Positions 1 through 10,700 of a DNA stretch of 64,000 nucleotides are shown here, piece by piece. The DNA comes from Chitinophaga nivalis. Its GTDB lineage: Bacteria > Bacteroidota > Bacteroidia > Chitinophagales > Chitinophagaceae. Under the pieces are notes generated by a model. The model ran no database searches. It saw nothing but the letters and a program-made list of their open reading frames with translations, and had not been told where the DNA came from. Positions within the stretch are counted from its first letter, which is position 1. Every line of letters starts with the position of its first letter. A program made the position numbers and the translations under genes. The DNA lies in assembly GCF_025989125.1 (NCBI RefSeq), contig NZ_JAPDNR010000001.1, positions 5,382,087 through 5,446,086 on the forward strand, in the 5' to 3' direction.

Positions 1-3000
1 AAGCGCCACCTCGTTTATCAGGATGGCCGGATGCACCATCACCTGCTGTAAGACATCCACTATAGCATTCATCCAGGAAGCAATAGTCGCCGGTTTAAAC
101 AATTTGTTTTTATAGGTACAACTGATTATCAGGCCGTTTTCCACTGCTTCAAAGTAACATTCCAGATCAAATCTGGTAAAGCCTGTATGTGGATTATCGA
201 CGGGTACATAGTTTTCCGGCAGGGCCCGAACCGTGTTGTTGAAGTTCAGCATGTTCAGGAACACGGGGCTTACCGGAAAATGATGAAAGTGCTTATCTAT
301 TTGCAGTTTATCGAGCAACTGTTCAAACGGATAGGCCTGATTTTCCAATCCGTTGACCAGGGTATTATTCACCTCTTGCAGAAAGGCGACAAAGGGCTGC
401 TGTGCATCCACTTTATCTCTTAACATCAACGTATTCAGAAAACAACCTATCAGGTCTTTGACCTCATCAGGATCTCTGTTGGCCACCGGTATGCCGGTTA
501 TGATGTCTGTCAGGCCCGTGAGCCGGCTCAGTACAATTTTACAGGCCGCAATGAACAGGCCGAAAAGGCTGCTGTTATGCTCCAGGATGAACTGCCGGAT
601 ATGGTTATGTAATGTAGCATCTACTACTACTTCATATGTACCGGCTGTAGCGGAGATAGCGTTATCCTGCTCAAAATCGGCCGGCAACCGGAGTAGCGGC
701 AATGTACCGGAAAGCTGTGCGATCCAGTACTCCTCCATGCTACGCAGTTTTTCACCAGCGAGATATGGCGGCAACCATGCCGCGTAGTCTTTGTACTGTA
801 TGGGGAGGGGCGGTAACTGCGGTATTTCACCCGCTATCGCTGCATCGTAATAAGTAAACAGGTCGCGGAGCAATATTTCCATCGACCAGCCATCGCTGAT
901 GATATGGTGCATATTGAAAAACAATACCGCCTTTTTTCCATTGTTTACGAAAGCCAGTTTCAGCAAAGGCCCTGTTTCCAGGTTGAACCGGGTACCGGCT
1001 ATGTTATTTTTTATCTCCTCCGTTACACTTTCTTCATCTGCAGTAGCAAGATGTATGTCGAGATAATCGTTGATATCGTAGGTTTCCTTTACCAGCTGAT
1101 GAGGAACGCCCTCTTTTTCCCCGAAAATGGTTCTCAGTATTTCATGACGGCGTATCACACTGTCCAGCGCTACACGCAACACTTCGGGGTTGATGTCGGG
1201 GTCCAGGGGGTAGCTACCGCCTATCGTATATCCGGCAGCGTTATCTGTCAATTGTTCTACCAGCCATATTCGCAGCTGTGAAGGCGAAAGCGTATAGCCA
1301 TCAGCAGGTGCCGCGGGCAGAATCGCTATTTCCTGCCCGGTGGTGGTGTGACTGATCAGGAGTGCCTGGTTCCTGATAGTGGTATGCCGGTAAAATCCCG
1401 TGAGCGGCGGCGCCACCCCAAATGTTTTTCTGACAGCAGTCAACAGGCTGATGACCTTCAGGCTGTGTCCTCCCAGTTCAAAAAAATCATCATCTACGCC
1501 TATCCTGTCGGTTCCGATACCGAGAATATGCTGCCAGATGGTTGTCAGCTTTTTCTCCGCAGCTGTCGCCGGTGGCGTATAGGCGATATCGTTAGCACCG
1601 TTTTCAGCTGTTACTTCCGGTAATAGGGCACGATTTACTTTCCCGTTGCTGGTAAGCGGTATACTATCTATCCTGCTATAATAGTCAGGTACCATATAAC
1701 GGGGCATACGGGTCAGCAGAAATGCCTTTACGTCTCCGGGCGTCAGCGGCTGTATACTTACCAGGTACGCTACCAGTTTACCTTCCGCGCTATCTTCATT
1801 TTTCCGGAGCATCACGGTAGCGGCAGTAATGAAAGGATGCTGTAACAACTGACTTTCAATTTCACCCAGCTCCACCCGGAATCCTCTTATCTTCACCTGA
1901 TCATCATTTCTTCCGAGGAATTCGATATTGCCATCCGGCAGCCATCGCCCCAGATCACCGGTCCGGTACAGGCGGGCCGTCTGTCCGAAAGGATCTGCAA
2001 TAAATCTTTCTGCCGTGAGGTCTTCCCGGTTCAGATAGCCCCTGGCAACGGCATCGCCGCCGATGTACAGGTACCCGAAAGTGCCGTTGGGTTGTAATCC
2101 CAGCAGTTCATCCAGGATGTAAATACGGGTATTGGCAATGGGTTTTCCGATGGGGGGCACTGTTGCCGCCTGTGCAGCCGGGATCGTATAGGTAGTTACC
2201 ACATGTGCTTCGGCCGGGCCGTAATGATTATGTAACCTCACAGTATTTTCCTGTAAAAAATCCTGTACGGCTGGTGACAACAACAACTGTTCACCCGCCA
2301 CTACGATGTCGCTGACCGTCTTCAACCCGGTCAGAAAATGACGATCGTTCCCCAGATTCCTGAAAAATGAAGTAGGCAGGAACAAAGTGGTAATCGCATG
2401 CTGCTGTACATACGCTATCAGCAACTCAGGATTTATTTTTGTGGCTTCACTAAGTACATGCAGGGTACCGCCCCTGGTGATGGTGAAAAATATTTCCTGG
2501 AAAGAAACGTCAAAACTGATGCTGGTAAACTGCGTCACCCTTTCGTAGCTGATATCCAGCCGGCGGTGATAGGTAATGAGATTATTCAGCTGCCGGTGCT
2601 CCATCATCACGCCTTTAGGATTACCGGTAGACCCGGAGGTATAGATAATATAAGCGAGATTAGCTGCGGTGTACATTTTTTCAGGATTACGCTCACTGTA
2701 ATCCGAAAAATGGCTTCTGAAAACCGCCAGCTCCCGGCTGTCGATAATCGTACGACAGCCGCTGTTTTGTTCCATAAAGCGGATCCTTTCCTCCGGATAC
2801 TGCGGATCAATGGGTACATATGCGGCGCCGGATTTCAATATCCCCAGCACGGTAATGATCATCCATTCATCCCGGTCCGGCTTCATCCCAATCAGGTCGT
2901 CAGGCCGTATATGATAATGCGTCACCAGATAATACGCCAGCCGGTTCGACCATTCATTCAGTTGACGGTAAGTCAGGGTTATTTCACCGGCAACCAGTGC

Positions 3001-6000
3001 GATGTGATCGGGGGTACTTTCTACCTGTGACTCGAAGAGAGAAATGACAGTGCCATTCCGGGCATAATCACTATCGGTATTATTGAGTGTCTGCAACAGG
3101 TAGGTTTTATCTTCCTCCTGCAGGTAATCCAGTGTGGCTATTGCCTCGTCTTCCTCCACTATTCCCTTATTGATAAAGGATTCCAGGTGACGCAGCAACT
3201 GTGCGACAAATGCTTCCTGATAGATATCCGTATTATATTCAGCCGTACCTGATATCCCTTCTTCCGTTTCTGTAAACAGCAACGTAATATCAAAATGACT
3301 GGTAGTGGTATGATCTGCTATATAGCTGATGCCGGCAGCAAACTGCCGGAAGGTGGCTTTGGCATCGTGTTGTTCCTGTTCTGTATTTTGCAATACCAGC
3401 ATGATATCGAACAGCGGATTTCTGTTGATGGCTACCGGCAACCGGAGATCATCTACCAGTTTATCAAAAGGATATTGCTGATGATTATAAGCATCGAGGG
3501 TGGTTTGCTTTACGTGTTCATAGAGTGCCGCAAAGCTGTCTGTTGCCGCAAAGCGGGAACGCAGTGCCAGCGTGTTGATATAGAAACCAATCTGGTCTTC
3601 CAGTGCAGCATGATTGCGTGTAGCCATCGGCGTACCGATAATCATGTCTGTTTGTCTCGTATAACGGTATAATACGCCATTCAATCCTGCCAGCAGACAC
3701 ATAAAAAGGCTGCCTCCGTGTTGCCGGATAAAGGTATGTATATGCCGGGTAGTTGTTTCGGAGAAGGCAAATGGTATGATGGCGCCATTATAGGTTTTCA
3801 TGACAGGCCGTTGCTGCCAGCCAGGCAGGTCCAGCACACCGGGCAGTGCTGCCAGCTGCTGTTGCCAGTAATAGCGGTGTGCCTGCAGCGAATCACCGGA
3901 TAACTGCTGGTTATGCCAGGCGGCATAATCCCTGTATTGAATCTCCAATGGTGGCAGCGCTGTGGTTATACTGCCTGTAAGCACCCCATAAGTATGCAGC
4001 ACATCCCGGATCAATATTTCCATAGACCAGCCGTCGCTGATAATATGATGCATATTGAGCAGGAACAGGTAGTCTTCCGGTCCGGTCCTGAACAGACCGG
4101 CACGCAGCAGTGGTCCTTTATCCAACGGGAATACGGCTTCCCTGATACGATCGAAATAGGTAGTAGTGAGATAGGTGATGGCATCGGCCCGGTGACTGTA
4201 ATCTTCGTAATCTACTTTAAACCCGGTTTCCGCCGGCTGCAATATCCGTTGCCTTAGCTCTCCCTGACTATTCTGCAGAAATACCGTGCGGAGCATTTCA
4301 TGTCTTGCCACCACCTGTTCCATGGCTTCCAGGAAGGCCGGTACATTCAGGGGCATAGCAAGGCGCATGGCTGTTGGCATGTGATACGCCTTTGAGCCGG
4401 CATCCAGCTGGCTCAACACCCATATTCTTTTTTGTGCAAAGGAAACAGCATAATCTGCGGCCTCCGGTATACGTTCAATAGTATCCTGGTATACTTTGCC
4501 CGTGCGGCTTATCAGCCAGGCATGACTTTCTATCGTTACCCGGTTAAACAGTTCACGTGGGTTGAGCGCTACATTGAAGACTGCGGCATAACGGTTGATC
4601 AGCTTCATGAGTTTGAGGCTATGTCCGCCCAGTTCAAAGAAGTTGGCATAGATGCCCGGCTGTTCCTGCTGCAATACTTCCTGCCAGATAGCGGTGATCT
4701 CTTCTTCCAGTCTGTTGCGCGGCGCAACATAGGCTACCTGTAATGTTGCAGGTACAGGCAGCTGCCGGGTATCGACTTTATTATTGCTATTCCCTGGCAT
4801 ATGGTCGATGAAAGCAATTGCGGATGGGATCATGTAATCGGGCAATTGTTGTTTTAACCAATGCCTGATAAGTGTTTCATCTGTTTCCCCGCTACATACT
4901 ATCCAGCTTACCAGGGTCTGTCCAATCACTCCGGAAAAGGCATCTGTCACCAATGGATACCGTTTTAATACATGGGTAATTTCCTCCAGCTCTATACGGT
5001 ATCCTCTTAGTTTTACCTGCCTGTCTTTTCTGCCGATGAAGGCAACATTACCGTCAGGAGTCCATCTGGCCAGGTCGCCGGAACAGTACACCTTATCGGC
5101 AGATAGCGGATGCGTACGGAATTGCGCTGCCGTCAGCGCATCCCGGTTCCAGTAGCCTGCTGCCACCGATGGTCCGGTAATCAATAATTCGCCGGCCACC
5201 CCGACAGGTAGCAGGTTACCACAACTGTCTGTGATCATCACCCCGGTATTTCCGATAGGCTTTCCAATGATATTCTGATGAAAGGAAGTTACATTCCTGT
5301 TCACTACGGCGTCTATCGTAATCTCTGTAGGGCCGTAGTGGTTATTCACACAAACGTCCGGAAGCAATTTCTTTATATTACCCAATAAAACTTCATTGAG
5401 CGACTCTCCTCCGATACAGATGATTTTCAATGTGGCATTCAGCTTTATTGCATCGGCTGCCTGCAGCTCTGATATAAAATGGGTAAAATAGGTCGGCGTC
5501 CCCTGCAGCAACGTTACCTTTTCGCGGATAATAATATCAGCCGGCACTGCTGTGGTTTTGCCTGTCACGACAACGGTACCTCCGCATATCAGCGGAAAAA
5601 CCGTCTCCAGAAAAGCAACATCAAATACAGGACTGGTAAGTGAAAGCGTCACTATTTTTCCGGCATGTGCCAACAATGCTTTCTCCTCAAACAGCTTGCA
5701 GACCAGGTTACGATGAGATACCATCACCCCTTTGGGGATACCGGTACTGCCGGATGTATACAACAGGTAAGCCATATCGTCCGGTTGCGACCACTCGTTC
5801 GCCACATCAGGAATCACGGCGACAGACCGTAGTCCGGAAAGTACGGAGCCGTCTACCACCAGTGCCGGTGTACAATCTTCCAGTACTGCCTTTGTTCTCT
5901 CTGCCGGGCCTTCCGGATCCACAGGTACATATACGGCTTCGGCAAACCATATCCCCCACATGAGTTCAATCAGCGCCGTGGAAGCGGGTAACAGGGTGAC

Positions 6001-7725
6001 CACCCTATCTCCTTTACGAACACCATTGCGCTGCAGGTTGATAGCCAGCTTCGTGGCTTCCCGGTAAATTTCTTCGTAAGTACTCCTTCTCTCTCCCGCT
6101 ATCACCGCCGTTTCAGCGGGATTTATCAGTACCTGGTGTACAAAAGCCGCCGGTACCGAAAGAAACGGCACCTCCACTTTCTCCTGTCCTTTTCCCAGCA
6201 GCAGCATGGCCGTTTCTTCTTCCGGTGTCAGCAACTTAATAGCCGACAATGGTACAGATACAGGTTGTATCAGTTGCGTCAGCACCCATTCCATTTCTTT
6301 CGCCCACCGGGCAATAGCCTGGCTGCTGAACTTCGATGTTTTATATTCAAATACCAGCTTCAATCCTGCCGGCGCCGCAATGACCGTGCAGGTAAGATCA
6401 TACATGCTCCTGTTACGGGTAGCATGCAGTCCGCTTTCTTCTATGTCCAACGACAGGTTATTCGGAAAGGATATCATCACATTAAACAGCGGATAGCCTT
6501 CCCCTTTATGCTGATACCCAATATCTTCCAGTATATATTCAAACGGATACAACTGGTGTTCCAGCACCTGATAAAACGTTTGTTGCACCGCAGCAATAAA
6601 CGCATGTTGTCCCTGTGTATAATCCATCTTCACCCTCACCGGCAATACGTTTACAAAATCGCCGATCACGGTCTGCAACTGTGCATGGCTTCTGCCGGCA
6701 GCAGGCGTACCGATAACAAAGTCCCGGCTGCCGGTATACTTACTGACTACAATACTGTAGCAGGCCGTCAGCAAAGCAGAAAGATGGATGCGTTGCTCCT
6801 GCACGTAGTGCATCACCTGCTCATATACTTCCGCTGCCAGTACTACTGCATATTCATTACCAGCGCCCATAGCACCTGCCTCCGGCCATAGTGCCGGCAG
6901 TTCGGCATTTTCTTCAAAACCGGATAACTCCCGTTGCCAGAAAGCCGCAGCCGGGGTAAACAGATTTTTATCATTGATCCAGTTCACAAAATCGCGGAAC
7001 TGAAAGGTATCCTTTGGGGTAGGCATCTCTTTTCCCGACAACACCAGATCGTACTTCCCCATCATTTCCTGCACCATCAATCCCAGCGATTCACCATCTG
7101 CAATGAGGTGATGAATCTTCAGCAGCAGGCAGCACTCCTCTCCCGGCAGCATAAAACAGGTCATCTGCCAGGGCGGCAACGCTTCGTATGCCAGCGGCTT
7201 TGCCAGGATCATAGTCATATCTGCCCGGATAGGCGTTTCAGGATCCGGGTGACTGCTGTAGTCTATAAAAGAAAGGTGCTGATCTATATCGATATGCTCC
7301 AGCGTAAGATGATAGGGTTCTCCTCCTTCACTGCGGATAACCGTACGTAATATTTCCGTATGCGCCGCCAGGGCGCCTGCAGCAGCTATCAGGTTTTCCC
7401 TTGTAAAGCCCGGCAGACTGAAACGATATACAGCAGGGATGATATAGGTATGTTTACCATTTGCCAGCTGATCATCTACCCAGATACTTTTCTGGCCAGG
7501 CGACAACGGATACCTGGCATCCCGCGATACCGCCTGCGGAATGAACTGCCTGGCCTGCCTTTGCGCCTTCATGAAGTTGATCAGCGCCTCCTTATGTTGT
7601 TTCAGCTCGTCCTTGTCGGCTGCGGTGAGGCTGGCCAGATTACCTTTAAGACTTAGGTTTTCGCCGGGAGTATCGAGCGAAATGATGATACCCTTGGATT
7701 TATATTTATTGAAAATCGTTAGCAT
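1..7725 (-). CDS. NRPS-A: docking-C-A-PCP-C-A(Pro)-PCP-C..., partial at left edge
   Basis: Non-ribosomal peptide synthetase extending two chains and beginning a third module; 2575 residues are visible and the C-terminus lies beyond base 1. The start at 7725 is 11 bp after the stop of NRPS-B. Order: TubC-type N-terminal docking domain (residues 1-55); C1 with HHLIADG near 203; A1 with LLYTSGSTG near 653; PCP1 with LGGHS near 1033; C2 with HHIISDG near 1225; A2 with YIIYTSGSTG near 1693; PCP2 with LGGHS near 2085; C3 with HHIISDG near 2275, cut near its end. Pocket residues read by eye: A1 DVLQCGHID, which I cannot assign; A2 DVQFVAHVV, close to known proline codes. There is no E or TE domain in the visible part. 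Directly downstream of FAAL and NRPS-B, so it probably adds residues 3 and 4 of a lipopeptide. NRPS identity is certain; substrates are inferred. Confidence 0.95.
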   Translation of the reverse strand, partial: MLTIFNKYKSKGIIISLDTPGENLSLKGNLASLTAADKDELKQHKEALINFMKAQRQARQFIPQAVSRDARYPLSPGQKSIWVDDQLANGKHTYIIPAVYRFSLPGFTRENLIAAAGALAAHTEILRTVIRSEGGEPYHLTLEHIDIDQHLSFIDYSSHPDPETPIRADMTMILAKPLAYEALPPWQMTCFMLPGEECCLLLKIHHLIADGESLGLMVQEMMGKYDLVLSGKEMPTPKDTFQFRDFVNWINDKNLFTPAAAFWQRELSGFEENAELPALWPEAGAMGAGNEYAVVLAAEVYEQVMHYVQEQRIHLSALLTACYSIVVSKYTGSRDFVIGTPAAGRSHAQLQTVIGDFVNVLPVRVKMDYTQGQHAFIAAVQQTFYQVLEHQLYPFEYILEDIGYQHKGEGYPLFNVMISFPNNLSLDIEESGLHATRNRSMYDLTCTVIAAPAGLKLVFEYKTSKFSSQAIARWAKEMEWVLTQLIQPVSVPLSAIKLLTPEEETAMLLLGKGQEKVEVPFLSVPAAFVHQVLINPAETAVIAGERRSTYEEIYREATKLAINLQRNGVRKGDRVVTLLPASTALIELMWGIWFAEAVYVPVDPEGPAERTKAVLEDCTPALVVDGSVLSGLRSVAVIPDVANEWSQPDDMAYLLYTSGSTGIPKGVMVSHRNLVCKLFEEKALLAHAGKIVTLSLTSPVFDVAFLETVFPLICGGTVVVTGKTTAVPADIIIREKVTLLQGTPTYFTHFISELQAADAIKLNATLKIICIGGESLNEVLLGNIKKLLPDVCVNNHYGPTEITIDAVVNRNVTSFHQNIIGKPIGNTGVMITDSCGNLLPVGVAGELLITGPSVAAGYWNRDALTAAQFRTHPLSADKVYCSGDLARWTPDGNVAFIGRKDRQVKLRGYRIELEEITHVLKRYPLVTDAFSGVIGQTLVSWIVCSGETDETLIRHWLKQQLPDYMIPSAIAFIDHMPGNSNNKVDTRQLPVPATLQVAYVAPRNRLEEEITAIWQEVLQQEQPGIYANFFELGGHSLKLMKLINRYAAVFNVALNPRELFNRVTIESHAWLISRTGKVYQDTIERIPEAADYAVSFAQKRIWVLSQLDAGSKAYHMPTAMRLAMPLNVPAFLEAMEQVVARHEMLRTVFLQNSQGELRQRILQPAETGFKVDYEDYSHRADAITYLTTTYFDRIREAVFPLDKGPLLRAGLFRTGPEDYLFLLNMHHIISDGWSMEILIRDVLHTYGVLTGSITTALPPLEIQYRDYAAWHNQQLSGDSLQAHRYYWQQQLAALPGVLDLPGWQQRPVMKTYNGAIIPFAFSETTTRHIHTFIRQHGGSLFMCLLAGLNGVLYRYTRQTDMIIGTPMATRNHAALEDQIGFYINTLALRSRFAATDSFAALYEHVKQTTLDAYNHQQYPFDKLVDDLRLPVAINRNPLFDIMLVLQNTEQEQHDAKATFRQFAAGISYIADHTTTSHFDITLLFTETEEGISGTAEYNTDIYQEAFVAQLLRHLESFINKGIVEEDEAIATLDYLQEEDKTYLLQTLNNTDSDYARNGTVISLFESQVESTPDHIALVAGEITLTYRQLNEWSNRLAYYLVTHYHIRPDDLIGMKPDRDEWMIITVLGILKSGAAYVPIDPQYPEERIRFMEQNSGCRTIIDSRELAVFRSHFSDYSERNPEKMYTAANLAYIIYTSGSTGNPKGVMMEHRQLNNLITYHRRLDISYERVTQFTSISFDVSFQEIFFTITRGGTLHVLSEATKINPELLIAYVQQHAITTLFLPTSFFRNLGNDRHFLTGLKTVSDIVVAGEQLLLSPAVQDFLQENTVRLHNHYGPAEAHVVTTYTIPAAQAATVPPIGKPIANTRIYILDELLGLQPNGTFGYLYIGGDAVARGYLNREDLTAERFIADPFGQTARLYRTGDLGRWLPDGNIEFLGRNDDQVKIRGFRVELGEIESQLLQHPFITAATVMLRKNEDSAEGKLVAYLVSIQPLTPGDVKAFLLTRMPRYMVPDYYSRIDSIPLTSNGKVNRALLPEVTAENGANDIAYTPPATAAEKKLTTIWQHILGIGTDRIGVDDDFFELGGHSLKVISLLTAVRKTFGVAPPLTGFYRHTTIRNQALLISHTTTGQEIAILPAAPADGYTLSPSQLRIWLVEQLTDNAAGYTIGGSYPLDPDINPEVLRVALDSVIRRHEILRTIFGEKEGVPHQLVKETYDINDYLDIHLATADEESVTEEIKNNIAGTRFNLETGPLLKLAFVNNGKKAVLFFNMHHIISDGWSMEILLRDLFTYYDAAIAGEIPQLPPLPIQYKDYAAWLPPYLAGEKLRSMEEYWIAQLSGTLPLLRLPADFEQDNAISATAGTYEVVVDATLHNHIRQFILEHNSSLFGLFIAACKIVLSRLTGLTDIITGIPVANRDPDEVKDLIGCFLNTLMLRDKVDAQQPFVAFLQEVNNTLVNGLENQAYPFEQLLDKLQIDKHFHHFPVSPVFLNMLNFNNTVRALPENYVPVDNPHTGFTRFDLECYFEAVENGLIISCTYKNKLFKPATIASWMNAIVDVLQQVMVHPAILINEVAL

Positions 7726-7736
7726 GGTTACTTATT

Positions 7737-10700
7737 TTACAGTATCAGCTCTTCCTGGTTCTCTTCTGCTTTGTTACTTTCATCCTCCATCCACTTCATC
7801 GTTTCCACAAAGTTGGAGAGATGTTCTACGGTAGGTGAGATGAAGAGATTCTTCAGATCTATCTTTACGCCATATATCTCCTGGATCTTTAAAATCACCC
7901 GGGCTGCTTTGAGGCTATGGCCACCGAGGTCGAAGAAATCATCCCGGAGTCCTATGACCTCTCTGTCCAATACCTCTTTCCAGATGTCAATAATCTGTCT
8001 GTCTATCTCATTCCTGGGTGCTATATAAGTACTGCCGATAGTTGTTGCCTGTAGAGATGCAGGCAAAGCCTGCTGGTCCAGTTTACCGTTTGCCGTGAGC
8101 GGGAATGCTTCCAGCAGGAAAAAGCAGGTAGGTATCATATAGGCAGGCAGGCGGTTTTCCAGCAGCCCGCGCCAGCTGGCGGCAGGTACATCTGCCGATG
8201 CTGCCGGAATGATATAGGCCATCAGTTCATACGCATCGCCGGCACTTTTCTTCGCCAGTACCACCGCATCTTTTACTTCATCCAGTGCCAGCAAAGCGGA
8301 GGTTATTTCCGCCATCTCTATTCTGTGACCGCGTATCTTCACCTGCTCATCTTTCCGGCCGATATACTCTATATCACCATTGGATAATATTCTGGCGAAA
8401 TCCCCTGAGCGATAAATGCGTTCATCCGGTTTAAACGGATGCGGTACAAATTTTTCCCGGCTCAGTTCCGGCCGGTTATGATATCCTCTTGCCACTCCTG
8501 CGCCCCCTACACATAGTTCACCGATGGTCTGCACCGGGCATAAAGTCAGGTCCTGATCCAGTACATAACAACTGAGTGTGGGAATAGGTATGCCGATATT
8601 ACTTTTGTTCAACGCAATCGCTTCATCGGTAATTTCTTTCCAGGTGACATGCACCGTTGTTTCGGTGATACCATACATGTTGATCAGCCGGCATTCGCTA
8701 CATACTTTTTTCCAGGGCGCCAATAGTTCTGGCATCAGGGCTTCTCCACCAAAAATGACGTACCTCACCCGGAGGTCCTCCTGTGCGAGACGTTGTCCGT
8801 TCAATAACAGCAGACTTCTGAAAGCAGTAGGTGTCTGATTCAGTACCGTAATTTTTTCCGCTTTCAGAAAATCGTAGCACAAAAGCGCATCCTGCGCTGT
8901 TTCTTTCGGTACCATCACCAGCCGGCCACCATTCAACAAGGCGCCATACATTTCCCATACCGAAAAATCGAAACAGTAGGAATGGAATAATGACCAACTG
9001 TCTTTTTCGGTGAAGTCAAAAATATTTTCATCATTAAAAAACAGTCTGTTCACCTGCCGGTGTTCTATCAATACCCCTTTGGGATGACCGGTTGTACCGG
9101 AAGTATAGATCACATATGCCAGATCTTCCGGCTGTACAGCGGCTGCATAGGGCGTCAGCGTTTCATCCGGCTGCCGGGCAACATCTACCAGCAGTACGTC
9201 ATCCGGCAATGCATGCACGGGTAATATATCGTACAATAGCAGGCGGCTTCCAGCATCGGATACTATATACCTGATCCTCGCAGCCGGATAGGCCGGATCT
9301 ATGGGTACATATGCTGCTCCTGCTTTCAGTACGCCCAGTATGGCTACCAGCATCCATTCGGAACGATCCATATGCAATGCCACCAGCTCCTGTGAGGCGA
9401 CCTCGTATTGTTCTTTTAACAGCCTGGCCAGCTTTCCGCTGCTTTCATCCAATGCCTGATAACTGATACTGTTGTCCTTTACCTTCAGGGCAATATTGTC
9501 CGGATAAGCGGCCACCATCCGCCTGAACAGGGATACGATGGTTTCATCTTTACGGTATCCTACTGCTGTCTGATCTGCCTTGTCACATATCAGCTGCAAC
9601 TCCCGCTGCCCGGACACGGCAATATCCTTTATCAGGATATCGGGGGCAAGACAGGTTGTATGTATGATTTTCTGCAGATAGCCCACAAACCTTGCCACCG
9701 TTGCTTCCACAAACAAATCGGTGTTGTATTCCAGTTCCAGTAAGAGCTGCTCCTCCTTCACTTCAAAGGAGAAAGTCAGGTCATACTTAGTGACCCCGGC
9801 ATCCAGGTGTAGCTGTTCCAGCACCACACCATCTGAAAACGTAGTCGCCGATCCGCTGATACCGGTTGCCTCCTGCAACACCACCATTACATCGAACAGC
9901 GGAGAATGCGAAAGATCACGCCGGGGCTGCAAGGCCTCCACGAGTAATTCGAAGGGGAAATACTGATGGTCGAACGCCTGTAATATATGGCTGCGCCACT
10001 GTGCCAGCAGGGTACTATAGCTCAGGCTTCCGGTTACCTTCATGCGTAACGGCAATGTATTGACGAAGAAACCTATCTGATCGTACAACTGCATCTGGTC
10101 TCTCCCCGCTACCGGCGTGCCGATCGTAATATCTTCCTGGTTGGCTGTTTTTTTCAGCAATACGGAAACAGCGGCCATCAATTTCATAAACAGACTCACG
10201 TCGTGTTTCAATGCCGTTTCCTGCAGCAACCTGGTATCTTCTTTTGTAAACAACTGCCGGTAAGTGGCTCCGTTGTAGGTTTTCACCGCCGGACGATGAA
10301 AATCCGCCGGCAGTTCCAACGGAATGATCTCATTACCAAACACCGCTTCTTTCCAGTATAACAACTGCTGCTGCAAGACCTCATCTGTAAGATGTGCCCG
10401 CTGCCATACGGCAAAATCTCTGTATTGCACGTCGGGCAATGGCAATGAAGTAGCATCATTCTCCTCCAGTTGCCGGTATGCAGCCGCCACATCTTTATAC
10501 AACACGCCTATTGACCATCCATCGCTGATGATATGATGCATACAGAACGAGAGAATAGTCGTTTCCGGCGTTATCAGCAGCAAACAACGGAGCAATGGCC
10601 CCTGCTCCAGATCGAAGGCGCGTTGCCATTGTTTTCTGAGGAAGGCTTCCTGTTCCGCTTTTGTCTGTAACGGTTGTTCATAAATATTGATTGCAAACCG

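Noticed and set aside
6136..6891. 251-codon plus-strand frame inside NRPS-A
   Set aside because: Rich in Arg, His and Gln as expected for an antisense frame of this DNA; no motif seen.
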